Part shown: positions 5,849 to 12,851 of the stretch, one piece after another | How the letters are laid out: each line of letters opens with the position of its first letter | How positions within the stretch are numbered: the first letter of the stretch is position 1 | Assembly: GCA_964364855.1 (NCBI GenBank) | Contig: CAYINU010000058.1 | Span: forward strand, 1 to 13,121 | From: CAYINU01 sp964364855 | GTDB taxonomy: Bacteria; Margulisbacteria; Marinamargulisbacteria; CAYINU01 | Reading direction: 5' to 3' | Length of the DNA stretch: 13,121 nt | The notes under the pieces: generated by a model | Databases searched by the model: none | What the model was told of the DNA's origin: nothing | What the model saw: only the letters and a program-made list of their open reading frames with translations | Translations under genes and position numbers: made by a program

Positions 5849-7807
5849 ATGACACTCACGCCACAGACCTATCGCGAGCTGGTCCGAACGGTCAATCGAC
5901 ATGCGACCCTTTATTACACACAGGACAAGCCGGAAATCAGCGACGCCGAATATGATTTTTTGTATCGGCAGCTGCAGGCCTTTGAGTCCGAATTCCCGTT
6001 GTTAATCGACCCGCATTCTCCCACCCAACGCGTTGCCGATACGCCACTGGACCAATTTGAAAGTTTTACCCACCGCGTACGACTGGAATCCCTGGCCAAT
6101 GCCTTTTCCGAAGAAGAAGTTCAGGCCTTTGTCGAACGTGTCCAAAAAGCCTTGCCCGACGAAGACGTCGTTTTCACGGTAGAACCCAAAATTGATGGAT
6201 TGGCCATTGCGTTGCACTACGAAAACGGTATTTTCAAAGTCGGCGCAACCCGAGGTAACGGCACCATCGGAGAAAATGTGACCCAGAATCTCAAAACCGT
6301 TCGCAATTTGCCTTTGCAATTAAAGTCTCCTGCCACTATCGAAATCCGGGGCGAGGTTTTTATTCGAAAGTCCATTTTCGAGTCCTTCAAGGACCACTAT
6401 GCCAACCCGAGAAACACGGCAGCCGGGGCATTGCGCAATTTGGATCCTCGGATCACAGCCAGTCGTCAGCTGTCCCTATTTGTCTACAACGCCGTGGCCG
6501 ATGACCTGCCCATGACCACCCAGCATGCCCTGATGTCTTATCTCAAAAAGCTGGGATTGCCGACCATTCCGGATCAGGGATTGGCGCGTAACGTGAACGA
6601 AATCATGGCCGCATGTGAGGCCCTTCATGCGCGCCGCGAGCGCTATGATTGGGAGATTGATGGGGCCGTGATCAAGGTCAATGCGTTTTCCGCGCAAGCC
6701 GCCTTGGGCAGCACATCCAAATCGCCGCGCTGGGCATTGGCCTACAAATTCGAGGCAGAACAAGGCGTAACCCAATTGGAAGACATCGACATTCAAGTGG
6801 GCCGTACCGGTGTGCTGACACCCGTTGCCTTTCTGGCACCGGTCAAACTCTCCGGCGCCACCGTCAAACGCGCAACGCTGCATAACATGGACGACATCAC
6901 CCGCAAAAATATCCGCATCGGTGATCAGGTGCTGGTACAACGGGCCGGGGATGTTATTCCTGAGGTCATCAAATCCGTACAGACTTTCCCCAACAGCCGG
7001 GCATTTCACATGCCCGCCCAATGCCCCGAGTGTGGTACAGCCGTGATCAAAGGCGATGTTCAAATCCGTTGCCCCAACTTCATGTGCCCTGCTCAGGTCA
7101 AAGGTCGGATTTTACATTTTGCAGGCCGAAATGCCATGGATATCGAGGGACTGGGCGAGATGTTGGTGGACCAACTTGTCGATACCGGGTTGGTAAAAAG
7201 ATTGGGAGATTTGTACCGGTTGACGGTGGATCACGTCGCAGCACTGGAACGCATGGCAACCAAATCGGCTCAAAACCTCATCGACGCGCTGGAAAAAAGC
7301 AAAACCGTATCGTTGGATCGGTTTATTTACGCCCTAGGCATTCCCTTCGTAGGAGAACATACGGCCCAGATTTTGGCCACACAATTCGGTAGTTGGGACA
7401 AGCTGCTGGAAGCGAATTTGCAAACCCTCCTTGGCATCCACGAAATCGGAGAAAAAATTGCAGGCGCATTGGTCGACATTTTTTCTGATCCGCGATTCCA
7501 CGAAGACACCGACGACCTACTATCGATGGGTATTACTCTGCTACCTCCCAAAGCGCCGGGGATTGGGCCACTGTCGGGCAAGACATTCCTGGTCACCGGG
7601 ACACTGCCTACCCTCAAACGCCATGAGGCGGAGGCGCTGATCAAAACGCATGGCGGAAAACTCCTCTCCGCCGTCAGTAAAAACCTGGATTATCTGGTGG
7701 TGGGCGAGGCTGCAGGCTCTAAACTGGACAAGGCACAAAAGCTCATCCAAAAAGGTGAGCCGTTGAAATTGCTTTCTGAGGCCGAATTGCGCGCTCTACT
7801 AACCTAA
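5849..7807 (+). CDS. ligA: NAD-dependent DNA ligase LigA
   Basis: A complete 652-residue bacterial DNA ligase that seals nicks using NAD+ in replication and repair. Domains in order: Ia with YYTQDKPEISDAEYDFLYR at 22-40 (NMN binding); adenylation domain with AMP-accepting Lys114 in KIDG (114-117), GEV at 168-170, DGAVIKVN at 271-278 and YKFEAE at 299-304; OB fold with GRTGVLTPVA at 318-327 and RAGDVIP at 365-371; a four-cysteine zinc finger (Cys392, 395, 408, 413); helix-hairpin-helix region about 428-545; and BRCT at about 573-650 (GKTFLVTGTL at 577-586). It follows amj by three bases with no Shine-Dalgarno sequence, so it is probably coupled to it. Its last nine bases overlap the 3' end of the convergent ORF6N gene. 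All catalytic motifs are intact. Confidence 0.99.
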   Translation: MTLTPQTYRELVRTVNRHATLYYTQDKPEISDAEYDFLYRQLQAFESEFPLLIDPHSPTQRVADTPLDQFESFTHRVRLESLANAFSEEEVQAFVERVQKALPDEDVVFTVEPKIDGLAIALHYENGIFKVGATRGNGTIGENVTQNLKTVRNLPLQLKSPATIEIRGEVFIRKSIFESFKDHYANPRNTAAGALRNLDPRITASRQLSLFVYNAVADDLPMTTQHALMSYLKKLGLPTIPDQGLARNVNEIMAACEALHARRERYDWEIDGAVIKVNAFSAQAALGSTSKSPRWALAYKFEAEQGVTQLEDIDIQVGRTGVLTPVAFLAPVKLSGATVKRATLHNMDDITRKNIRIGDQVLVQRAGDVIPEVIKSVQTFPNSRAFHMPAQCPECGTAVIKGDVQIRCPNFMCPAQVKGRILHFAGRNAMDIEGLGEMLVDQLVDTGLVKRLGDLYRLTVDHVAALERMATKSAQNLIDALEKSKTVSLDRFIYALGIPFVGEHTAQILATQFGSWDKLLEANLQTLLGIHEIGEKIAGALVDIFSDPRFHEDTDDLLSMGITLLPPKAPGIGPLSGKTFLVTGTLPTLKRHEAEALIKTHGGKLLSAVSKNLDYLVVGEAAGSKLDKAQKLIQKGEPLKLLSEAELRALLT

Positions 7808-8365
7808 GTACTCACCGTTATTAGGGCGTTGGATCACAATGTGGCTGTCTTGAAACCGGTCAAAAAGTTCGGAAATTTCATGTACTTTTTGACTTAGCTG
7901 AGTCAACTTTCCTGACATCAATTTATTTTCAATAAGCAGGTCAGACTCAATCCGCTTTATGCGTTCTTTAAGCAGCTCATATTGCGGTTGTGAGGCCATC
8001 GCATGGCGCATCTCGATAAAGGCACGCATGATTTTGATATTCACTTGTACGGCGATTTTACTTTTGAGAACTGAAGACAACATGGCGACACCTTGTTCAG
8101 TGAAGGCGTAAGGAGGACGACGCAATCCTTTTTTATCAGAATTGGATATTGCAAATTGCAATGTCCAATTTTTAAATTCCGCTTTACTGAGCTGAAACAT
8201 GAAGTCTTTTGGAAAGCGGCTTTTATTTCGCTTCACTGCCAAATTCAGGTTTCCTGTTGTTACTTTGTATAGGACTGCCAAGTCCCTATCCAACATCACT
8301 TTTACACCCCGAATGGTATAAATTTTATCGCTGATATTCTGGATTGTGAGACTGGCTCTGGGCAT
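7799..8365 (-). CDS. ORF6N-domain (phage-type, KilA-N-like) DNA-binding protein
   Basis: A 188-residue protein from the ATG at 8365. The ORF6N domain spans about 7-116: IRGVKVMLDRDLAVLYKV at 18-35, then VKRNKSRFPKDFMFQLSKAEF at 44-64 and FTEQGVAMLSSVLKSK at 88-103. A charged predicted coiled coil follows at about 125-172. ORF6N proteins are found in phages and mobile islands and are thought to bind DNA or regulate. The frame is open to 8491, but the extra 42 residues do not resemble the family and run through the AT-rich upstream region and the abiE operator, so I use the internal ATG. It has no Shine-Dalgarno sequence. It faces ligA (9-base overlap of 3' ends) and is divergent from abiEi, so it marks the left edge of the accessory island. 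Confidence 0.88.
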   Translation of the reverse strand: MPRASLTIQNISDKIYTIRGVKVMLDRDLAVLYKVTTGNLNLAVKRNKSRFPKDFMFQLSKAEFKNWTLQFAISNSDKKGLRRPPYAFTEQGVAMLSSVLKSKIAVQVNIKIMRAFIEMRHAMASQPQYELLKERIKRIESDLLIENKLMSGKLTQLSQKVHEISELFDRFQDSHIVIQRPNNGEYLG

Positions 8366-8463
8366 TATATTAAAAAATAAAAATATAACGCAAAAAAGAA
8401 AAGGCCTTCGACTATCTGCCCTAGCTGCCACCAGGGATAAGCTAACGTCTAAACTTGACTTCC

Positions 8464-8498
8464 AACCAGTAAGTGACCAAAATGGTAACATACTGGTT
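8464..8498. promoter_or_regulatory. Long imperfect palindrome, probable AbiEi operator
   Basis: The arms 8464-8479 and 8483-8498 pair at 14 of 16 positions around AAA. The outer 8 bp (AACCAGTA/TACTGGTT) are perfect, and the inner GTGACCA/TGGTAAC has one mismatch. It ends five bases before the abiEi ATG and overlaps candidate promoter elements: TTGACT 8455-8460 with CAAAAT 8478-8483 at 17 bp, or TATATT at 8498-8503. AbiEi antitoxins of characterised abiE loci repress their own operon by binding inverted repeats in the promoter, so this is the expected site here; binding is inferred. Confidence 0.6.
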
Positions 8499-8503
8499 AT
8501 ATT

Positions 8504-9139
8504 ATGAGCATGAAATTAGAAAATCCTTATCCAGACCTCTTGCCCGAAATGGATTACCGTTATTTGGTCGACCACTTCGGGAACCACCATCATCCTCGCC
8601 GGGAAATCGGTAAACTCCTACGGCAAGGGCGTATTATTCGAGTAAAAAAGGGGCTTTATGTAGTAGCCGCCACGGCGGCATCATCTCGCCCCTATTCCAA
8701 AGAGATCATGGCCAATCTTATTTATGGACCGTCTTATATTTCCCTGGAGTATGCACTGTCCTGGTATGGATGGATTCCCGAACGGGTCGAACAAGTCGCC
8801 AGCATGACACCCAAACGCAATAAGCACTTTCACACGCCCATCGGCGATTTTGTTTACCACTACCTCGCAAGAGAAAAATATACCATTGGCATTAGTCAGG
8901 TCACAGTAAGAGACACGCATACTGCATTAATGGCGACACCGGAAAAAGCGCTGTCCGATCTTTTAGCAAGACAAGCGCTACTGACTTCCTTGAAAGAGTT
9001 GGAAAGTCATCTCTTTGAAAATCTTCGTATTAGCGAAGAGTGTCTTCTGACATGTCGAAAAACCCACTTGCATGACATTGCCCAGGTATACCGACATCCC
9101 AACATCAACCGCTTGTACCAATGGGTTCAATCCCGATGA
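8504..9139 (+). CDS. abiEi: AbiEi, type IV antitoxin and transcriptional repressor
   Basis: A 211-residue protein matching the AbiEi antitoxin family. The N-terminal winged helix-turn-helix is at about 17-55 (PRREIGKLLRQGRIIRVKKG at 31-50, then LYVV). The C-terminal antitoxin domain has GPSYISLEYALSWYGWIPE at 75-93, TPIGDFVYHYL at 111-121 and MATPEKALSDLL at 143-154, all family landmarks. It would repress the operon through the palindrome at 8464-8498 and counteract AbiEii without stable complex formation, as known for type IV systems. ATGs at 8504 and 8510 are both possible and neither has a Shine-Dalgarno sequence. The second coincides with the start predicted from the TATATT at 8498. Its TGA overlaps the abiEii ATG by four bases. 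Confidence 0.93.
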   Translation: MSMKLENPYPDLLPEMDYRYLVDHFGNHHHPRREIGKLLRQGRIIRVKKGLYVVAATAASSRPYSKEIMANLIYGPSYISLEYALSWYGWIPERVEQVASMTPKRNKHFHTPIGDFVYHYLAREKYTIGISQVTVRDTHTALMATPEKALSDLLARQALLTSLKELESHLFENLRISEECLLTCRKTHLHDIAQVYRHPNINRLYQWVQSR

Positions 9140-10005
9140 ATCCTGCTATTCAAACCATGCTTAAAAAATACACCCTTTCGGACACGCGTTCGTTGGAAAA
9201 TGCCCTCAAGGAAATTATCCAAGAGATCGCCTTATTGGGATTGTGGCGCGCAAAATTTTTTGAGCATGCGGCCTTTTATGGTGGTACCGCGTTGCGTCTG
9301 ATGTATGGCCTGGATCGTTTTTCGGAAGACCTGGATTTTACACTGGTAACACCCAACAACGCCTTTAACCTGGCACAGTATCATCAGGCAGTCAGAGAAG
9401 AGCTGCAAAGTTTTGACTTTTTGGTACGGATCACCGAGAAAGAAAACAAAAAAAACCCGCAAAATGCCACTATTCAATCCGCTTTCATTAAAGCAGATAC
9501 GCTGATTCATGATCTGATTGTTGAGCTCGGTAAAGGCTGGAGAAGTCTGCCTCACAAAATTTTAAAAGTAAAATTTGAAGTAGACACGCAACCACCTCCT
9601 CATTTCTCAACAGAGACACATTATTTACTACAGCCTACTGAATTTTTTGTGCGCACCGTAGCCAAGCCTGATTTATTCGCAGGCAAATTGCATGCCTTGC
9701 TATGCCGAAAATGGCAAACCCGGGTTAAAGGGCGCGATTGGTATGATTGGGTCTGGTTTGTCAAAGAAGGCATCCCTGTGCATGTGTTACATTTGGAGTC
9801 CCGCATGAAACAAAGCGGACATCTTCAGCCTCATGACATTCTTACCAAAGACCTCCTGCAGGAGAAATTGCTGGAACGCATCGATCAGGTGCCCTTTGAG
9901 CGGATGCTAGACGATGTGCGCCCTTTCATCAAAGATCCACGCCGATTGGATATATGGTCAAAAGCCTTTTTTCGGACGTTGGTCGAAAAAATGGTTTTTA
10001 GCTAG
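9136..10005 (+). CDS. abiEii: AbiEii nucleotidyltransferase toxin
   Basis: A 289-residue toxin of the AbiEii/AbiGii (DUF1814) nucleotidyltransferase family. Counting from the ATG at 9136: motif I GGTALRL 49-55, catalytic SEDLDF 63-68 (Asp65 and Asp67 for metal), motif III KVKFEVD 144-150, and motif IV KLHALLCRKW 184-193 with KGRDWYD 198-204. AbiE causes abortive phage infection, and homologous toxins modify tRNA acceptor ends with nucleotides; that activity is family knowledge. I prefer 9136 over the ATG at 9121 because it makes the usual ATGA overlap with abiEi and fits family starts. An A8 run at 9448-9455 (codons for about residues 105-107) is a possible slippage site. All catalytic motifs are intact. 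Confidence 0.94.
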   Translation: MNPAIQTMLKKYTLSDTRSLENALKEIIQEIALLGLWRAKFFEHAAFYGGTALRLMYGLDRFSEDLDFTLVTPNNAFNLAQYHQAVREELQSFDFLVRITEKENKKNPQNATIQSAFIKADTLIHDLIVELGKGWRSLPHKILKVKFEVDTQPPPHFSTETHYLLQPTEFFVRTVAKPDLFAGKLHALLCRKWQTRVKGRDWYDWVWFVKEGIPVHVLHLESRMKQSGHLQPHDILTKDLLQEKLLERIDQVPFERMLDDVRPFIKDPRRLDIWSKAFFRTLVEKMVFS

Positions 10006-10006
10006 G

Positions 10007-10093
10007 ATGTCCAAAAAGCAGACTCACTTTGCGGAATTGAATTTTAATGCCAGTACCTTATTGAGTACATACACCCTTGGCGAAGTCCGCTAG
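10007..10093 (+). CDS. Possible 28-residue peptide immediately after abiEii
   Basis: An ATG one base after the abiEii stop (TAGGATG) opens a 28-codon frame ending in TAG at 10093. The product would start MSKKQTHFAELNF and end YTLGEVR. The position would allow re-initiation by ribosomes leaving abiEii, but there is no separate ribosome site, no recognisable family and the frame is short. The octamer GCTAGGAT appears at both its ends (10001-10008 and 10090-10097). It may be chance or the remnant of something else in the 121-base gap. Confidence 0.2.
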   Translation: MSKKQTHFAELNFNASTLLSTYTLGEVR

Positions 10094-10114
10094 GATTTCG
10101 GCATCTTTAGACAC

Positions 10115-10119
10115 GGAGG
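10115..10119 (+). promoter_or_regulatory. Strong Shine-Dalgarno site for the small protein gene
   Basis: GGAGG at 10115-10119 lies seven bases before the ATG at 10127, near-ideal spacing. Most neighbouring genes lack such a site, so this is the best evidence that the small frame is translated. Confidence 0.7.
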
Positions 10120-10126
10120 TCTTGAT

Positions 10127-10357
10127 ATGAGTACTGCAGCCGACGAATTACGCTTACGTTTTTATTCACAAACCGATATCGAATTAGAAGTCGATAACGC
10201 CAAATGGAAACAGTACGCGCTTTGGCTGGAAAACCTAAAAACAACTGAACTCACGGATGAATTGGTTAAGATCAACCAACGATATGACCATGCTATTCAA
10301 AGTGCGACTAATATGCTGGAAGGAGCATACCAAGTTACCCCACGAAAAGAGGCTTAA
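10127..10357 (+). CDS. Small protein of unknown function between abiE and rloAB
   Basis: A 76-residue, charged, soluble protein with no signal peptide or membrane segment. The sequence (LRLRFYSQTDIELEVDN at 8-24, then KWKQYALWLENLKTTEL at 26-42 and HAIQSATNMLEGAY at 55-68) looks mainly helical in its second half. I do not recognise the family. A strong GGAGG with 7-base spacing supports translation. It lies 121 bases after abiEii and 102 bases before the RloA-like gene, same strand, so it could belong to either module or be independent. No obvious promoter is visible in front of it. Roles such as an accessory regulator or antitoxin would be guesses. Confidence 0.7.
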   Translation: MSTAADELRLRFYSQTDIELEVDNAKWKQYALWLENLKTTELTDELVKINQRYDHAIQSATNMLEGAYQVTPRKEA

Positions 10358-10459
10358 AACCTCGAACCTTAGTCCAGAAATAAACTTAAAATTGAATTTA
10401 TAACAAAAAATACGATCATATTGTCATTATAGATGTTTTTATGATATCTTCTTTTTAAA
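10358..10459 (+). promoter_or_regulatory. AT-rich gap with a possible rloA promoter
   Basis: The 102 bases are strongly AT-rich. TTGTCA at 10421-10426 followed after 18 bases by TATCTT (10445-10450) is a fair sigma70-like pair that would start transcription at about 10457, practically at the rloA ATG (10460). There is no Shine-Dalgarno sequence and no clear terminator hairpin for the preceding gene. Confidence 0.35.
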
Positions 10460-11683
10460 ATGTTGCATTCATTTTCTGTTGAGAATTTTTACTGCTTTGC
10501 CGAGGAAGCCTTTGCGGACTTTGAAGTTCGTCAGGTGGAAAATCTCAGCAATCTTTATTGCATTTCCCCTGCCGGTACATACCTTTCTAAAATCGGCTGT
10601 GTTATTGGCTCAAATGCTTCCGGTAAGACAACCATCTTAAAGGGCCTTCCATTTCTAAAATGGCTTATCGTTGATGCATTTCTCTTCGACAAGTCTTTTC
10701 CTATTCCGGTTTTCCCCTTTTTTGCTGGTAGGAATAAAAAGTTACCGATTAAACTTTCTGTTTCTTTTGAGTTAGACAACACTCTTTATTCCTTGTTTCT
10801 AGAGCTTTTCCAAAACAAAATCTTTTCCGAAGAACTAAAAGTAAAATCAAAAACCAAAAAAAATTTCACACAGAAAACCCTTTATAAGAAGCAATGGATC
10901 AAGGAAGATAATCAATACGCAATCAAAGCAACAAAATTTAAGCTGCCCAAAGGATTAGACAAAGACTTATTGCAACGCAATAACGCTGCCTTGATAGGGA
11001 TGGCGAAACATTTTGGCCATGATTTGAGTGAGAAAATTGTATCGTATTGGGAAAATATATATTCCAATGTTACCGAATCAGGTCGCAGCCAAGATACGAT
11101 TTCTCCAAAGAACACCAACGTTTTGGATGAATCTTGGAAAACCTTCGATTTTTACTTAAATAACCCTAAATTAAAACAAGAGGCTGAGAAGTTGTTATCG
11201 AGGTTTGATATCGGTTTTGACAGTCTTTTCATCTTTAAGGAGCAAACCGAAGGTATCACTAAACTTAAAGTAGGTATTAACCACTATCTGGATGGACAGC
11301 TAACGACACTGTCATTGACCCATGCCTCTGAAGGAACAAAACAGTTACTATTCCTCCTTAAGCTCATACTCCAGGCGTTGGAAAGGGGGGGGGTAGTTGT
11401 ACTGGATGAATTTGAATCTAGCCTACATCCTGATATCGCCTTGGCCCTTTTTCATTTATTTGTCAGTCCGGAAACCAATCCCAACAACGCGCAGTTGTTT
11501 TTTGGAACGCACAATCATCGTATTTTAGCTGATTTGGACAAATATCAAATTTTTATTGCTGAAAAAGGCAAAAATGGGCACGCGTCTCTTTTTAGGTTAG
11601 ATGAATTGAATGTAAGGCCGGATGAAAACTACTATGCAAAATACATAGCAGGAGTGTACGGCGGAGTCCCCAACATTACTTAA
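10460..11683 (+). CDS. RloA/AbiLi-like AAA15-type ATPase of a two-gene defence system
   Basis: A 407-residue ABC-like ATPase of the AAA15/OLD-related class. The start SFSVENF is typical. Walker A GSNASGKTT at 50-58; a signature-like SEGTKQLLFL at 290-299; Walker B VVVLDEFESSLHP at 312-324 (Asp316, Glu317); and an H-loop FGTHNHRIL at 348-356 (His351). A helical/coiled insert rich in Lys and Asn lies at about 120-250. The C-terminal IAGVYGGVPNI is common in the family. Its TAA shares a base with the ATG of the RloB-like gene (TAATG), so the pair is coupled. Such ATPase-TOPRIM pairs (RloA/RloB, AbiL; compare PARIS) act in phage defence, the ATPase sensing and the partner acting as nuclease. A G9 tract (11385-11393) before Walker B could shift the frame. 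The specific system type is inferred. Confidence 0.85.
   Translation: MLHSFSVENFYCFAEEAFADFEVRQVENLSNLYCISPAGTYLSKIGCVIGSNASGKTTILKGLPFLKWLIVDAFLFDKSFPIPVFPFFAGRNKKLPIKLSVSFELDNTLYSLFLELFQNKIFSEELKVKSKTKKNFTQKTLYKKQWIKEDNQYAIKATKFKLPKGLDKDLLQRNNAALIGMAKHFGHDLSEKIVSYWENIYSNVTESGRSQDTISPKNTNVLDESWKTFDFYLNNPKLKQEAEKLLSRFDIGFDSLFIFKEQTEGITKLKVGINHYLDGQLTTLSLTHASEGTKQLLFLLKLILQALERGGVVVLDEFESSLHPDIALALFHLFVSPETNPNNAQLFFGTHNHRILADLDKYQIFIAEKGKNGHASLFRLDELNVRPDENYYAKYIAGVYGGVPNIT
11385..11393 (+). repeat. Nine-G homopolymer within the RloA-like gene
   Basis: Nine consecutive Gs encode part of Arg309-Gly310-Gly311, directly before the Walker B segment VVVLDE. As given, the frame is open. Gain or loss of one base would truncate the protein before its catalytic acid residues. 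Poly-G tracts of this length are classical slipped-strand phase-variation sites; they are also prone to sequencing error. Confidence 0.8.
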
Positions 11684-12222
11684 TGTCTCGCAGCAATCCA
11701 GAAAAGATAAAACCTCAATCAGCGCAAGAAGTTGCCTTGATATACTGCGAAGGCAAAAAAACCGAACAGGCCTTGCTAAAACGGTTTAGGACACTTTATT
11801 CAGTCAAAACCGGATTGTCTGCAAGAATTTATCCCGGGATTGGAGGCGCGCCTTTATCAATGGTCCAAAAGGCATTGAGAGTTCCTGGAGCTTTCAATCA
11901 GAGAGTCGTTTTTTGCGATGGGGATTCTGGCAGCTCAGAACTGAAAAAAGCTCAGGCTTTGGCGTCGAGCCAGAATGTTTTTTTAATTGTGAACAGGCCC
12001 TGTATTGAAGCCGTTATATTGGCAATTTTGTCGCCCCAAAAAGACAATTTCAGTAGCAAGAAAACCAAGGAGCTAAAAACCCTGCTCACCACCCTATTGA
12101 ATGGGACAGATCTAGCGCTTTTTCTTCAAAAGAAGATGACAAGAAAGCAAATTGAAGCACAGCGGAAAACCATTTCATCTTTAAACGCCATTCTTAGCCT
12201 TTTGGAAAATCAAGGTAAGTAA
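11683..12222 (+). CDS. RloB/AbiLii-like TOPRIM-type protein
   Basis: A 179-residue protein matching the RloB family. It has ALIYCEGKKTEQALLKRF at 18-35 (Glu23 as the TOPRIM glutamate), PGIGGAPLSMVQKAL at 51-65, VVFCDGD at 75-81 (Asp79 and Asp81 as the DxD pair), and VNRPCIEAVILAIL at 103-116 in place of the family's NPCFELWLL segment. These are consistent with a metal-dependent nuclease-like centre. It is somewhat short for the family, and its C-terminal part (120-179) is Lys-rich. It starts within the stop codon of the ATPase gene, so it is its partner and probable effector. Its last 13 bases overlap the convergent HEPN-like gene. DUF4435/AriB (PARIS) is a less likely alternative. Confidence 0.8.
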   Translation: MSRSNPEKIKPQSAQEVALIYCEGKKTEQALLKRFRTLYSVKTGLSARIYPGIGGAPLSMVQKALRVPGAFNQRVVFCDGDSGSSELKKAQALASSQNVFLIVNRPCIEAVILAILSPQKDNFSSKKTKELKTLLTTLLNGTDLALFLQKKMTRKQIEAQRKTISSLNAILSLLENQGK

Positions 12223-12851
12223 GCTAAGTCGGGACCCACAAAAATTGTACAATATCGCTTAACAATTTCATCCGCTATCTGAATATAATTCGCCACTTCC
12301 GTGTCCCAATCCTTTCTTCTAAATTGCAGTTTTTCTTTTTCAAGGACGCGGCCATGATGCGCCATAATCATATGTCTTACATACGCCAAATTTGATGGCT
12401 GAAAATCTCGACATCTATCCCAATCCGACTTAATACGCGTCTTTAAAGACTTTTCCCCATTTAAAAGAGACATCCATGATTCCTCGTGGAGCATTGTTTG
12501 CATATTTTCCGAATACTTTTTATCAGCTTTAAAAAATTGATGAAAATGCGCTTTAACGTCTTTCTCCGCCATATCATCAATTCTATGTAGCACATTAGGT
12601 ATAGAAATAACGTCTTTACGGTTGTCACCAAGCAACGCATTTAGCCCAACCATAATAAATGTGGAAAACCACCGAAAAATGTCTTCTTGCGCCTGCGGAG
12701 TATCAATATACTTTGCCGTACCAAAGGTTCTTTCTTTTCTTAACATCCTTTGATCCTCTAATATCATTGGATATTGCTTCCAATCCGTCCTAACTACACG
12801 TAGCGTATCTTGCAACATCAGAAGCTCTTTTTTTATAGCCTTAACGCTCAT
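12210..12851 (-). CDS. HEPN-like protein coupled to a DUF4143-type ATPase
   Basis: A 213-residue, mostly helical protein. Near the C-terminus is NLAYVRHMIMAHHG at 154-167: Arg159, polar His160, then His165/His166, fitting the HEPN ribonuclease pattern R[N/D/H]x(4-6)H, within a helix context (ANYIQIADEIVKRY at 187-200 follows) reminiscent of AbiU2-type HEPN domains. Another helical region, AQEDIFRWFSTFIMVGLNALLG at 54-75, precedes it. The reading frame is open upstream to 13043, but that part is a shadow of the ATPase gene. The ATG at 12851 overlaps the ATPase TGA by four bases (ATGA) and is chosen for this reason. Pairing implies the ATPase controls or delivers a HEPN toxin. The HEPN call is a motif-level inference, not a certain match. 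Confidence 0.6.
   Translation of the reverse strand: MSVKAIKKELLMLQDTLRVVRTDWKQYPMILEDQRMLRKERTFGTAKYIDTPQAQEDIFRWFSTFIMVGLNALLGDNRKDVISIPNVLHRIDDMAEKDVKAHFHQFFKADKKYSENMQTMLHEESWMSLLNGEKSLKTRIKSDWDRCRDFQPSNLAYVRHMIMAHHGRVLEKEKLQFRRKDWDTEVANYIQIADEIVKRYCTIFVGPDLAYLP

Noticed and set aside
6476..7063. 195-codon minus-strand frame inside ligA
   Set aside because: It is antisense to the conserved ligase catalytic, OB and zinc-finger coding sequence; a composition shadow.
8366..8491. 42-residue N-terminal extension of the ORF6N protein
   Set aside because: It does not resemble the family, which starts close to the ATG at 8365, and it would run through the abiE operator.
10460..12222. PARIS (AriA/AriB) defence system
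   Set aside because: The second protein has RloB-like motifs (YCEGKKTE, IGGAPLSMV, RPCIEAVIL) and is short, which fits RloB/AbiLii better than the DUF4435 protein AriB.
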